Positions 45,559 through 55,800 of a DNA stretch of 64,000 nucleotides are shown piece by piece. The stretch's first letter is position 1; every line of letters begins with the position of its first letter. The notes beneath the pieces were generated by a model. It did no database searches. It worked only from the letters and a program-made list of their open reading frames with translations, and was not told where the DNA came from. The position numbers and the translations under genes are program-made. This DNA is from Ananas comosus (Eukaryota > Streptophyta > Magnoliopsida > Poales > Bromeliaceae). Location of the stretch: positions 4,651,833 to 4,715,832 of the forward strand of contig NC_033623.1 in the NCBI RefSeq assembly GCF_001540865.1, read 5' to 3'.

Positions 45559-45880
45559 AGAATTTGAGCTTCTCCTTTGTCTTCTTTGATTATAAGCCAC
45601 TCGCACATATTCTGTTTCTCCCCAATCCCACATTTTTTTGATAATTCAAAAAACTCTTTTAAAGTATATGTATCACTAAGCACTGTGTAGCAAGTTTGCA
45701 TTCCATACACATATTTTTTGCCAAACTTTGTCTTTACTGTTTAAACACTCCCCCATACATAATTCAATCTATAATCTGGTGCATGCTGAAATTACAAAAT
45801 CAACATCTAGATTTAAATAACACCATATATATATGAATTTTGATGCATGCAAAAGATATTAAAGATCAAATCACAAAAAA

Positions 45881-46262
45881 TTAATTCATAGAATAAAAGG
45901 ACAAGAAGTTAATTATAAATCAATAATTAATTTATAAGTAGATTAAAAAATCTAAATTAAAAAATTACAAAATTTCATGAATCTTACCTTTTTCTTTACG
46001 TAAAAGTTGTAAGAATATAATGTAGACCCTGATCTCCTTCAAACAGAGCACAATATTCGGAATACTCCAAAACCCTAATTAATTCATAGAATAAAATGAA
46101 AAGAAGTTAATTTATATATGCAGATTAAAACCCTAGATGTAAAAAATTTACAAAATTTCATGAATCTTACCTTTTTCTTTACGTAGAAAGTTGTAAGAAC
46201 ACAATGTAGACCCTGATCTCGTTCAAACAAGCACAATATTTGTATACTCCAAAACTCTAAAT
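45881..46262 (-). repeat. Tandem duplication of a ~190-bp unit
   Basis: Copy 1 is 45881-46078 and copy 2 is 46079-46262. Both start TTAATTCATAGAATAAAA and contain AAATTTCATGAATCTTACC and GTAGACCCTGATCTC. On the minus strand each includes AAGAAAAAG|GTAAGATTC, a plausible splice donor, so an exon-intron border may have been duplicated. Confidence 0.8.
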
Positions 46263-46500
46263 AATGAAACGATGGCGAAGATCGACGGAGCAGCGGAGAC
46301 AGTGGAGAAGGAGGGGCACGGGAAAGGAGAAGTTTTTTTGCAAAGACAAAATAGAAATGGTAGAGAGAAGCAACGTTTTCCTCCAACAAGCTCGCTGTCG
46401 CCTAGGTTGAAGACGGTTGTGAATGGGGCCAATGCGCGCGTAGGAAAAAAAAGATGGGAGGGAGAGAAATGAATAACTTAAGGGATTAGATAATAAGGTA
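46263..46500 (-). other. Unidentified minus-strand open stretch next to a MULE-like end
   Basis: On the minus strand an open frame from 46432 (MAPFTTVFNLGDSELVGG) runs into the duplicated unit and its splice-donor-like site. No domain is recognised. Given the neighbouring terminus at 46500-46673 it may be the first exon of a transposon gene or captured host gene. Confidence 0.3.
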
Positions 46501-46673
46501 GGGGCAAAATTGGTATTTTAGATATTTTAACTCAAGTATACATTTAACCCATGTTTAACCCGAGTTAAACTAACAGGGGATAACAGCAGGGTATTTTGGA
46601 ATAACGGTGGAACCTATGAGGGGCATTTTAGAAAGAAAAAAAAAGTAGGGGTAGATCGATATATCTAGACCAT
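46501..46673 (-). mobile_element. MULE-like terminal region abutting the gap
   Basis: Read inverted it begins ATATCGATCTACCCCTACTT and continues with phrases (TAAAATGCCCCTCA, CCGTTATTCCAAAATACCCT, CCTGTTAGTTTAAC) of the same style as the left MULE end (CTATATACCCCTGAAAA, GTTGCCGTTATCCCTGCAAA). It is therefore probably the end of a second, related element. Its outer border is hidden by the N run. Confidence 0.4.
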
Positions 46674-46698
46674 NNNNNNNNNNNNNNNNNNNNNNNNN
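46674..46698. other. Assembly gap (25 N)
   Basis: Run of 25 N of unknown true length. Confidence 0.98.
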
Positions 46699-46919
46699 CT
46701 AATCACCATTCTCTCTCCACTAGAAGAAGAAGAGGAAGGGGAGCCAAGTGGATGTGGTGTCCTGTTTCGTCTACTCCTCGCCCGCCGAAGGTGAAGAGGC
46801 TTTGTCTCCCGATGACTTGTTTGTTGTAATTGGCTTCTTCCAATTTGTATAACTAGTTTGATACTCCAAGTGAGTCCCTGCCTCTTTATGGATGGTTTTG
46901 CTTATTTCCTAAAATGATG
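46699..46919. other. MULE interior, unrecognised open stretch
   Basis: 46720-46853 can be read without stop on the + strand (ending VIGFFQFV) but shows no known motif. It may be the last exon of an element-borne gene; there is no further support. Confidence 0.2.
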
Positions 46920-47470
46920 TAATGTCGTCGTTTCTAGTTAGGTGTGCTATTGGGTACTTGTTCTAGGGTGCGCCCAGTTAACCAATGTTGCAATTTCTAG
47001 TTGGATTTGTATTCTTTTTTTTTCACCTGTAATTGTTGATGCAATTGTCCGGTGTTTCTAGCTTATCTGACTACTGGGTCTTGTTTAGATGCCACAAGGT
47101 TCCAAAGTTAGTGAAATTTTAATGTTTGGGTTTTTCATTTAATTTTGATGAATTGTTGGTGTTTCTTACCTTATTTGAGCTACTGGATCTTCGTTTAGGT
47201 GCCATCCAAGTTACCGAAGTTGCAATTTTTTTATGTTGGGTTTTGGGTATTACATGTAATTTTAATGAACTGCAGGCTGTTTTAGTCATTGAGCATATTG
47301 CGTTTTGTTTGCGTGCAAGTTCAGTACTAAGAATTGTTATATTAAGTTGCTTATATGTGTTCCTGACAATTTCATCGAAATTGTGGTGTTCCTGGCTAAT
47401 TTTATGCGACTGGTTCTTGTTTGATGCCACAGAGCTTACCAAAGTTGCAATTTTTTTAAAAAAAGAATGT
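46920..47470 (+). repeat. Degenerate ~110-bp tandem repeats in the MULE right arm
   Basis: About four units share the order (T)GTTTCT, TTAT.TGA.CTACTGG, TCTTGTTTAG.TGCCA, AGTTACCAAAGTTGCAATTTTT. The clearest are at about 47030-47125, 47130-47240 and 47360-47460; a weak one is at 46925-47025. The ORFs across this stretch (both strands) have no recognised domain. Confidence 0.65.
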
Positions 47471-48368
47471 TGGGTCTCTGGTATAGATAAAGGGCACCGC
47501 TGTTAGTGCAATATATGTCCATTTGTGAGAGAGATGCTGTTTAGAGAGACTTTGGTTGAAAAAATATAAACGGTTAAAGAAAGTTTTTTCCCTATGTTAA
47601 GTTTTAACTTTCACTAACGTCTATGTTTCAGTGTCTATGGCTAATTTGACTATCGAGTTGTGTTTCGCGATGATGAGAAGTGGTTATTCGCTAGAATAAT
47701 GGATTGGTACAAGGTTCGCATAATACTCTAGTTATACTTGTCAAAGGCTTTGTGAGAATTGGTTGAACAAGTTAAATATGCTTGATCTCAGAAATGGAGA
47801 TGCCATTTTTCACATCCAGGCTTCATCAGAATAATGTCTGGCAGAATAAATGTTTCAGGGCGTTTATTTTGCATAGTGATCTATAGGGGGCTGCTTATTT
47901 TGACACAAATATAGTAGATCGATCTAATACGTTTCTAGCCATTTTGAGTTCGTTAGCAGATGTTTTTTTCCCCGAAACTTGTTAGCATTGAAACTTAAAG
48001 TTAAGAGAGCTTCCATTGATGATTTCCCTAGGCTTACTCATTAATATATTGAGCTTTCATTATTTGTTCAGATTATTTGATTGTGCTCCACATAACATGA
48101 TCATTCAAGCATTATTTTATGTGATTGTATTATGTTGATTATTGATTTTGATAGTGTTGGTGGTTTCAGTTCATTTTGAAATTTTAACTTCACTATTCGA
48201 TATAGATATTTGGACTATGCTGCATGTCACTTATTTTCAATTTAATTATTTTTTATATATGCAGGTTGTATGGATTTATGTACTTTTGTATTAATTTACA
48301 ATGTAAACCTATTAATTATTATTTCGTATTTGTTACTATTTAATTTGGGGTATATAGGCAATTATCCC

Positions 48369-48464
48369 TAATATATTATTAGTGAAACGAGTTATTATTA
48401 TTAGTGAGTAGGGTCGTTACATATGGAATAATATATTATTAGTGAGTCGAGTCATTACATATGG

Positions 48465-48466
<2 letters not shown>
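48369..48466 (+). repeat. Host tandem repeat at the MULE insertion site
   Basis: Units ATTAGTGAGTAGGGTCGTTACATATGGAATAATATATT occur once left of the MULE (33512-33552) and again on the right at about 48398-48438, with a diverged copy (GAGTCGAGTCATTACATATGG) to 48470. The MULE thus landed inside a local tandem tract derived from the TRIM interior. Confidence 0.7.
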
Positions 48467-48495
<29 letters not shown>

Positions 48496-48523
48496 AACAT
48501 TTAACAAACAAAAAGAAAGGTTA

Positions 48524-48900
48524 TTTGTTGTACTCAAATTTGAATTTAAATAGTTGTTAACTCTTTAGTTATAAATTACATTTATGCATCAAATTTTTCA
48601 ATAAATTTAAATTTAATTAGTTGTTGAATTCAATCTGAAATTTGTAGAGATCTGTTGTACCCAAATTTGAATTTAAATAGTTGTTAACTCTTTAGTTATA
48701 AATTAAATTTATGCATCATAATTTTCAATAAATTTAAATTTAATTAGTTGTTGAATTAAAATACGAATTCAGAAGCAAATCTGTAGAAATTTGTTGTATC
48801 CAAATTTGAATTTAAATAGTTGTTAATTCTTTAATTATAAATTAAATTTACATATCATATTTTTTAATAAATTTAAATTTAATTAGTTGTTGGCTATCTA
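48524..48900 (+). repeat. AT-rich tandem repeat, three copies
   Basis: Units start at 48524, 48652 and 48791 with (T/C)TGTTGTA(C/T)(T/C)CAAATTTG and contain TTTAAATAGTTGTTAA and AATTTAATTAGTTGTTG. Unit lengths about 128, 139 and 110 bp. Confidence 0.85.
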
Positions 48901-49590
48901 GCTGTTGTAAATTTAAATATGTAGAGATTGTGCGAGAGAGCAACCACCGCTCGTTACACATGTGTACAGTGATTTTGTGTGGCAAATTCTCCGAATTCAA
49001 TTGCGCGAGAGGGAAATTTTTTTTTTCTTAATTCCCATTGGTTATCTGTTGGAGGAAAGAAATTAAATTAAAATTTGTTTCATTATGTATCCATTTCCAA
49101 CTGTTTCCATTCTTATTTCTATATTTTTATTGTAAAATGGATTTGTCGTTAGATCAAAATTTGTAGTATAGATATAGATATATATATTTTTATCTTATTT
49201 TGTTAAAAAAACCTCGATTATTATAAAAAGTAAATCTTAACTTGGTGTTAGCAAAAGCCCAAGATCAAATATTCCCCAATATTCAAGCAGTTCCCACCGC
49301 CAGCGAATCTGGGCCTTTGATCAGTACTCTTTAGCCGGTCTGGTCCTGGTTTTCTGCCGCGGAAGCTTCCAATTCCCGGTAAAAACTAAGCCCTTTTCTT
49401 CAACGTTTCCTGTGCCCCTTTAATAAATGAGAAAAATTAATTCACTCTTGTTACATTACATTATTACATACATTATACAACACAAATTGAAAAACTTATA
49501 TAGTGACCGAAATGTAACTCCATCCCCCTGAGATTTCCGACTAATACGCTACATACCACGTGCCTCAGCGCCAGGCGACTCCCTCCCCCG
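48901..49590. other. Upstream region of the DENN gene
   Basis: 49030-49190 carries the dispersed repeat phrase GTAGTATAGATATAGATATA already seen near 32820. From about 49250 the sequence becomes less AT-rich. A TATA-like ACTTATATAGTG lies at 49494-49505. 49590-49640 is a CCCTCTC tract that is probably part of the promoter or 5' UTR. The transcription start was not determined. Confidence 0.4.
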
Positions 49591-49801
49591 ACCGCCACCT
49601 CCCCCTCTCCCTCTCCCTCCCTCTCCCTCAGGAGAGAGAAAAGAGAGACGCAGAGCCCCTTTTCCATTTCCCAAAGATTTCTCCCTTTTTCGTCTGATTT
49701 CAACGGTTCATTCCGTTTGGGTATCTGCTTACCTTCTTCTTTCTTGAATCCGTGTATAAAGTTGATCCTAATTTCGCCGGAACATAATAATTTCGGAGTG
49801 T

Positions 49802-49822
49802 ATGAAGGGTTTCTTCTTGTGA
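49802..49822 (+). CDS. Short upstream ORF in the DENN gene 5' UTR (6 codons)
   Basis: ATG AAG GGT TTC TTC TTG TGA lies 47 nt before the main start and in another frame. It is the only ATG I find between the pyrimidine tract at ~49640 and the main start. If it is in the mature 5' UTR it could lower translation of the main frame. Confidence 0.4.
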   Translation: MKGFFL

Positions 49823-49869
49823 GTCGATTTTGCTTTTGTTGGGATTGGGAGTGCGGAGAGAGATTGGGG

Positions 49870-52800
49870 ATGGAAGAGGAGGCGATCCCGGAACGCGGCG
49901 CCGCCGATGGCGATCGGGCGTCGTCGTCGTCGTCGTCGCCGACTTCGGCGGCGTCGGAGAACCCTCTCGAGGAGGCGGCTGTGGCGGAGGGCGCGGCGGA
50001 GTCATCGCCGATGGATACGCCGAGGAATGGGCCGGGCGACTGCGCCCGCGCGCCTATGTCGCCGCTCGCGAGCATCAGGCAGCAGGCGAAGCACGTGCGA
50101 AGCGGGAGCTTCCAGAAGTGGCGGCGGCAGATGCAGCGGGCGTGGAGGTGGGGCCCTGGCGGCCGGGGCGGGGCCGCCGGCGGCGGCGGCGGTAGGGAGC
50201 AGGGGATGAGGGCGACGCTGAATCTTGAAGTGATGGCGAATCAGAAGCGACAGTGGTATCGAATCCATTCTAGAGCTAGGGTATTGCTGGTTCCTCCTTT
50301 TTAGAGTATCTTCAATTAGAACAAAAACACTATTCCATTCAACTCAACCACTCAATTGCATAGAAATTATGTGTGAAAAATACAAAATGGGTGACGATAC
50401 GAAACAAGGCCTGGGAACAAGTTTTTGAAGCATGCAGTTTTGACTACTAATTTATATTTAACACCTGGCTCTAGTAGGATTGCAACTTATTTGATCCACT
50501 GCTGGATATTTTGGGGGATCTTGAGATGTCTTATGAGTATATTATTGGTTTTGGTAAAAGCATATAATTGTGTTTAGGAGGATAATGGTCTAGTGAAATA
50601 TACTTTTTCATCGCTTAATGTAAACTTATGTTGACTGTGAGGAGCGTTCTCCACTTGTTTCCAGGTAGGCAAAAGAAGTTAATGTAATGTTAATAACATT
50701 TTGTGTGTGAGGTTTAAATTTGAAACATGAAGTTGAATTGTGTTCTTATATCAAACTGTACAAATGCTTTGTCAGCATAGTGTTTTCTAGGATTATCCAG
50801 AAACCGTGAAATACTGCCTACCAATTTGAACTAATGTTTATCGGAAAAGGAAAACTTGTTAAAATATGGTGTACCAACTGGTCTAAACCCTTCATAAAGC
50901 TACGGATTAGTAATTCGTCTTAATTGAAGACTTGAAGTATCTTTCCATGGTCATTTGTTTAATCTCACTGATTTTTCTTTCCTCTATTTCTCCTTCCAAT
51001 TTCCTTTTCTCCTCTTCTTTTTCTAGTTATTTGTATGGATGCTGTTATAATAGTGTCTTTTTAGTTTCAGGTACTTTCTTAGTTTACATGAGCTACCTTT
51101 GTGTTGTGAGCTTCAAATGTTTACTATCAGATGATAACCACTGTTTCTTTGCTTTGTTTATCTGGATATATGACTTTGGCATGACTGTTCTTAGGATCAT
51201 AAGCAACATGAGGAACCCACATCACTATATGAACACTTCTTCATCGTGGGCCTTCATTCGTATGCAAATGTTGAAGTAATTGAGGATGCTTTTGCAAAAA
51301 GGAAAGCTTGGGAGTCCGATGTGGCAAAATCTGAAATCCTAGATTTAAGAAAGATTCAATATCATGGGCGAATGCCTAGCCTAGAACCTCAGGTCTGTAA
51401 AACTCGTTAGTAAAAGTGTAGTCTGTATAAAATTTGTTTCATCTTTGTTTTTGGCATTTCTTCCTTGGGATGATGAAAATTTCTTTATAAAGTATAATGG
51501 CTATCTGTTTTATGTATTGTCAGCTTGATGTTATTGTTGAATGCTTCCAATTAATTTTGTTACTGTTAGAGGTTGAAATAAAACCTGTTTCTTTTTGTCG
51601 GATACACTTAACTTCCCCCCTCCCCCACAAAAGGTATTGAAGAATAGAAACAAGTCTGTTGGGATGGTATTTAACATAGTAGCACTTGTGTTAGGTGATG
51701 ATGTCATACAAAAAACCGGATTGCCTGGTGCTAAAGCTTTAAAGGGAGAAAAGAACAACTAATGGAGAGTAAAATGATGTCTTTGAAGAGTGAAAGTTTA
51801 CAAGTAGATGTTTACTATTCTTGTGTATCGACACTGATGAGCTAGCTCTAGGCTTAGTGTGGATATGTTGTAGATATTAGTGGAAAACTCGGTATATGTG
51901 GTGAATATAGGGACATATGATGAGTGTTGTAGATTAGCGTCAATTTAAGACCCTGTTTATCTTTGCTATCAAGACAAAAGAAAGTTTCCTCTAACATGAT
52001 AATTAGAACAAAAGTTTACAGAATGATTGTTGGGAACATGCTACATTTTGGAAGTATTTTTCATTAGTAAAATGCCTCAGTTACTTTGAAACATGTACAG
52101 GCCAGTTACAGTCTTTAGCGAAAATATTTATGGAAGGGACTCCAATTTGTCCAGCCAATGAGATTTCGAGAAACAAATTTGATCCTACTTGATGAACTTT
52201 TTTTAATCACGGATTGATTACTGACTCTGCAATTTCCATAAGCCTGCAAATCTAAATGTGAAATTAACCTATTTTGGTTTATCTGGTATTTTACTTCTAC
52301 ATGCATTATTACTTGATTCTTCCCTACTCATTGATTCCTGTCCCTGTTTCTTCCCTCTCTGGTCAAGGTGGATGGATCTCTGAATTGATTAACATGCATT
52401 TTAGAAACTTCATTGTTATCTTGACTTCAGCACTCTTTCTCCTATATTAATTGCAATGCCACCTTTGCTGGCCATGCATTTTTAAATAGAAGGGATACTT
52501 CATTAACTTTTGGTACTTCAAATTATCCTCTCAAACGTCTTTCTTATGATGTATATTGGCTTGACTATTAGATTGGGTTTTCTGTTTACTTTTTTTTTTC
52601 CGATATATATTTGAGGATGTCATTTAACTGTCCTGTATGGAATCTCCTGATAGCTCGACGTGAAAAGAATTTGCCACTAGGTTGGGCCACTTTTTAACCT
52701 GGTCTTGATCCAAATTTATTTAACCTAGACCTCAGAAAAAGAAAGGACTAAGAATCTGAATAGTCCCTCAACAAACCTAACTTAACCACCAAACCTACTT

Positions 52801-55800
52801 CAGCTTGGGGTTAGTAGGTTTGAGCCATATTCAGGAACCCTATGTGATGAATGAACCAGAGAGATGCTTAGAACTAGCCCAACGTGGCTTGGTGACGCAT
52901 CTAATTAATGATTATTGTGTTGATGCTTGTGGTTGATTTTCTCCCTTTGGCCTCTCTGTTAGCTGTATTGCTATTTTATCTATGTACATGTAATTGATAT
53001 ATGATGCTTTCAATTGCAGATTCTTTTCAAATATCCTCCTGGAAAGAGAATGGAAATGAGGGAGGGTGATTTACCAGCCTTTTGTTTCCCGGAAGGTGTA
53101 AAGGTTTGACAAATTTGCTCTTTTGTGGAGATGTTAGTGTGTAATGTCCTACTATATGGCTTCTATAAAAGTTTCCTGTTAATAATTTGGTTGTACTACT
53201 TATTCAAAGTACATCTAATAACTTGTTACAACTAGAAAATGGGAATTTTTTCAGTAATATGGAAACATTGAATGTCTTACGATGCCTTTTCTTGTATTAT
53301 TTTCTTCAAAGACTTATTTATTACTGCTTAGTTGATTATGTAATTTTTCATTATATTATGCAGGCTCGCTTAATAGAGAAGACCCCATCCATGAGCGATC
53401 TTAATGAAGTTGTCTTTGGGCAGGTCAGCTGAAGTTAGTTTCTTTTTTTTAATTATGTTTAATTATTTTTTAATTATTTTTTTGTCGCCTCTAGTATCTG
53501 AGACAAACACTTGAAATTCTCTCTACTTTTGTGCTTGCTTTAGTTCAGTCGTGTGATCTTGCTTAGAAATATATGAAACCTAAGAATTTGTATGGAAGAT
53601 ATCTTTTTCTCACATATATTAACCTGTTTTAGAAGGAAATTATATCACTTCTCCTAGTTGCATTCTTGCATCTGCTAAAATTGTGTAAATCAAGGTGAAT
53701 TAATTTTGCCAAAATCTTGTAGAGGTGCTATATTAATAATATGCTCATGAGTTTCAAACAATACATTGTAATGCATGTGATTCTTTCTTATATCCTTCCA
53801 AAATTTACTTTTCATATTTTATCCGCTGTCCTTCTGTGCAAGTTAGAACCTTCTTGAGTTTTTGCCAAGTTCGCCTGTATGTTTATTGACATATATAACA
53901 TGTTAGAAAAACAAAAACCATTTGACTAATTTAGCAACTTCAGGAGTGTCAAGTGAGTGAGAATTATATCTAGCATTTGTTTACGAGTCTTGTGGATTGC
54001 TTTCAGTTAGAAACTTCTGATTCAGTGCTCTAACATATGTCCTCTAAATAAAGAGAGAAGTTTGGATTATGATGGCAGAGAAAATAGAAGCTGCTATCGT
54101 CATAGTGGCTCGCTCCAGATTATCTAATTTTTTATTTGTCTTCCATCAAAGGCATCATAGTGACATAATCGTGTGTTGACTGTTTTCAAAATGGCACAAA
54201 AAATAGGCTGACTATGCCTTAGTTGGTGAATTTTCAGGCATTTCATATGCAGGCAAATGCAACCAATCACATGGTTCTTTTTAGTCTAGAAGTATTCCAA
54301 ATCATTCGTAGATGCATTTATGAAATCTTCGATAGTTGGCGGTGGAGAGAGAAAATCATAATGCTACCTTTTGTATTACTCAAAATTAGTCATTAGGTTG
54401 CTTAGATGTTTGTCGATGTTGCTATATGTATTTCTTTGCCTTTTGTTTTTGCTAACTTTTTCAGGTATACTGAAATCACAAGGGATTTGTAGATTAGAAA
54501 AATGTATTTTTTTATATTTCAGTAGGATGAAGGGATTACCATTCAGTTTCTTTTTGAGTGTTTGTCGTTAGTAAGTTATTAAACCCATTATTTTCTGGGT
54601 GGACCACTCAAATTGGGCAAATGGTGACTCACCATATCTATGCCATTCATGCTGAAAATTTTTTGGGAATCTTTTGCATATGATGGCTATATCAATGTTG
54701 TACTCTGTTAATATCATTCCTACAGTTTTGGTATGATGTTGATAATTATGTACCTTAATATGTATGTAGGAGCATCTGGCTACGGATGAATTATCATTTA
54801 TCTTTCGTCTGAAGGTATGTCGTGTATTTTTTGGGATAAATCTCTTACTTTTCTTAACAGATAATCTTCCTCATAAGTGTTTTATTATTCACATTTTAGA
54901 ATATCCTAATCTTAAGAGAGAATTTCATATTCATAAGCAATAACACTAAACTAGTTAAGAACCTGCGCTCTGCGGCGGACGGAAAGATTTACTTAAACAA
55001 ACGGTAACAAATATTTAATGACAAAAGAAAATAATATTTGCATAAATTATTCTAATATTTAAAGATTAGATCAAGTCTGAAAAAAATTAAAGAAATGAGA
55101 AAGGTTGGTAGAAATAACCAACAGATGGGCTGAGAATGTAAAAAGTAAGTAAAAAATAGTGTAGAGCCCGATCAGCGCGACTAAAAAAAATAAGTAGACC
55201 TCAAACATGCAGGAAAAAATAGTGTAGAGACCAAGGTGCCATCATAGAAAAGCAAACATGTAGAGGAGAGTGATAGTAAACACGCAGTGAGAAGGCAAAC
55301 CCAAAAGAAACCAGAACAAAAAAGATTTCAGAAAAATGTAAATGGCAAGTCCATAATTCTAGGTAAGATTAAGAAAATGTAAACTGATGAGAAAAGAACT
55401 AATTATGAATAAAGCAAAAATTCATGGTAGGCTCAAGGGTGTGGATCCCCTAGAAGTAAAGGGTGTGTCAAATATTGTGTGAACCCGAACTCTGCAACAG
55501 TAGCCGCAGGCTGCAGGGATTGCCCTGAGGCCGCAGCCATTGCCTTGAGGCCATTTGACATGCTATGTCATGCCATTGCGGACAAATTAAGTTGAGAAGG
55601 CAGCATTCGAAAGCAATTTAGGGGAGAAGGTATTTTCTGGATCCACCTCATCATTGCCTTGTCCCAAAGAGCAAAAAAAAGCAATAGTCAACAAAGAAGG
55701 AACTGCAAAGAAATGTAAAGAATATAAGCCCAGGATGGGAACAACCAAGAACAACCAAAAAATCCAACGCAAAATTTCATGTAAAAGGAATTTTAAACCC

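Larger units (their letters stand above)
33553..48368 (+). mobile_element. Mutator-like element (MULE) with nested insertions, as assembled
   Basis: The left end GGGGCAATTGCCTATATACC and the right end, read inverted, GGGATAATTGCCTATATACC form terminal inverted repeats that agree at 20 of the first 22 bases. A perfect 9-bp direct repeat TAATATATT flanks them (33544-33552, 48369-48377), the length typical of Mutator superfamily insertions. The host sequence on the two sides is one tandem-repeat tract. Inside: a GRF zinc-finger exon (33894-34112), gypsy element C, part of gypsy element F, another MULE-like terminus (about 46500-46673), a gap, and degenerate tandem repeats. No transposase is recognised. 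Two gaps lie inside, so the internal order is provisional. Confidence 0.75.

Noticed and set aside
45401..45710. A protein-coding gene at the TATAAAG and CT-rich stretch
   Set aside because: The only frames are short and cross the microsatellite, with no codon or motif support.
47119..47506. Two overlapping opposite ORFs in the MULE right arm
   Set aside because: They are explained by the degenerate 110-bp repeats and have no recognisable domain.
49473..50304. Antisense and alternative-frame ORFs over DENN exon 1, including an in-frame extension upstream of 49870
   Set aside because: Exon 1 is GC-rich, so all frames stay open. The upstream extension has no ATG in frame before 49870.
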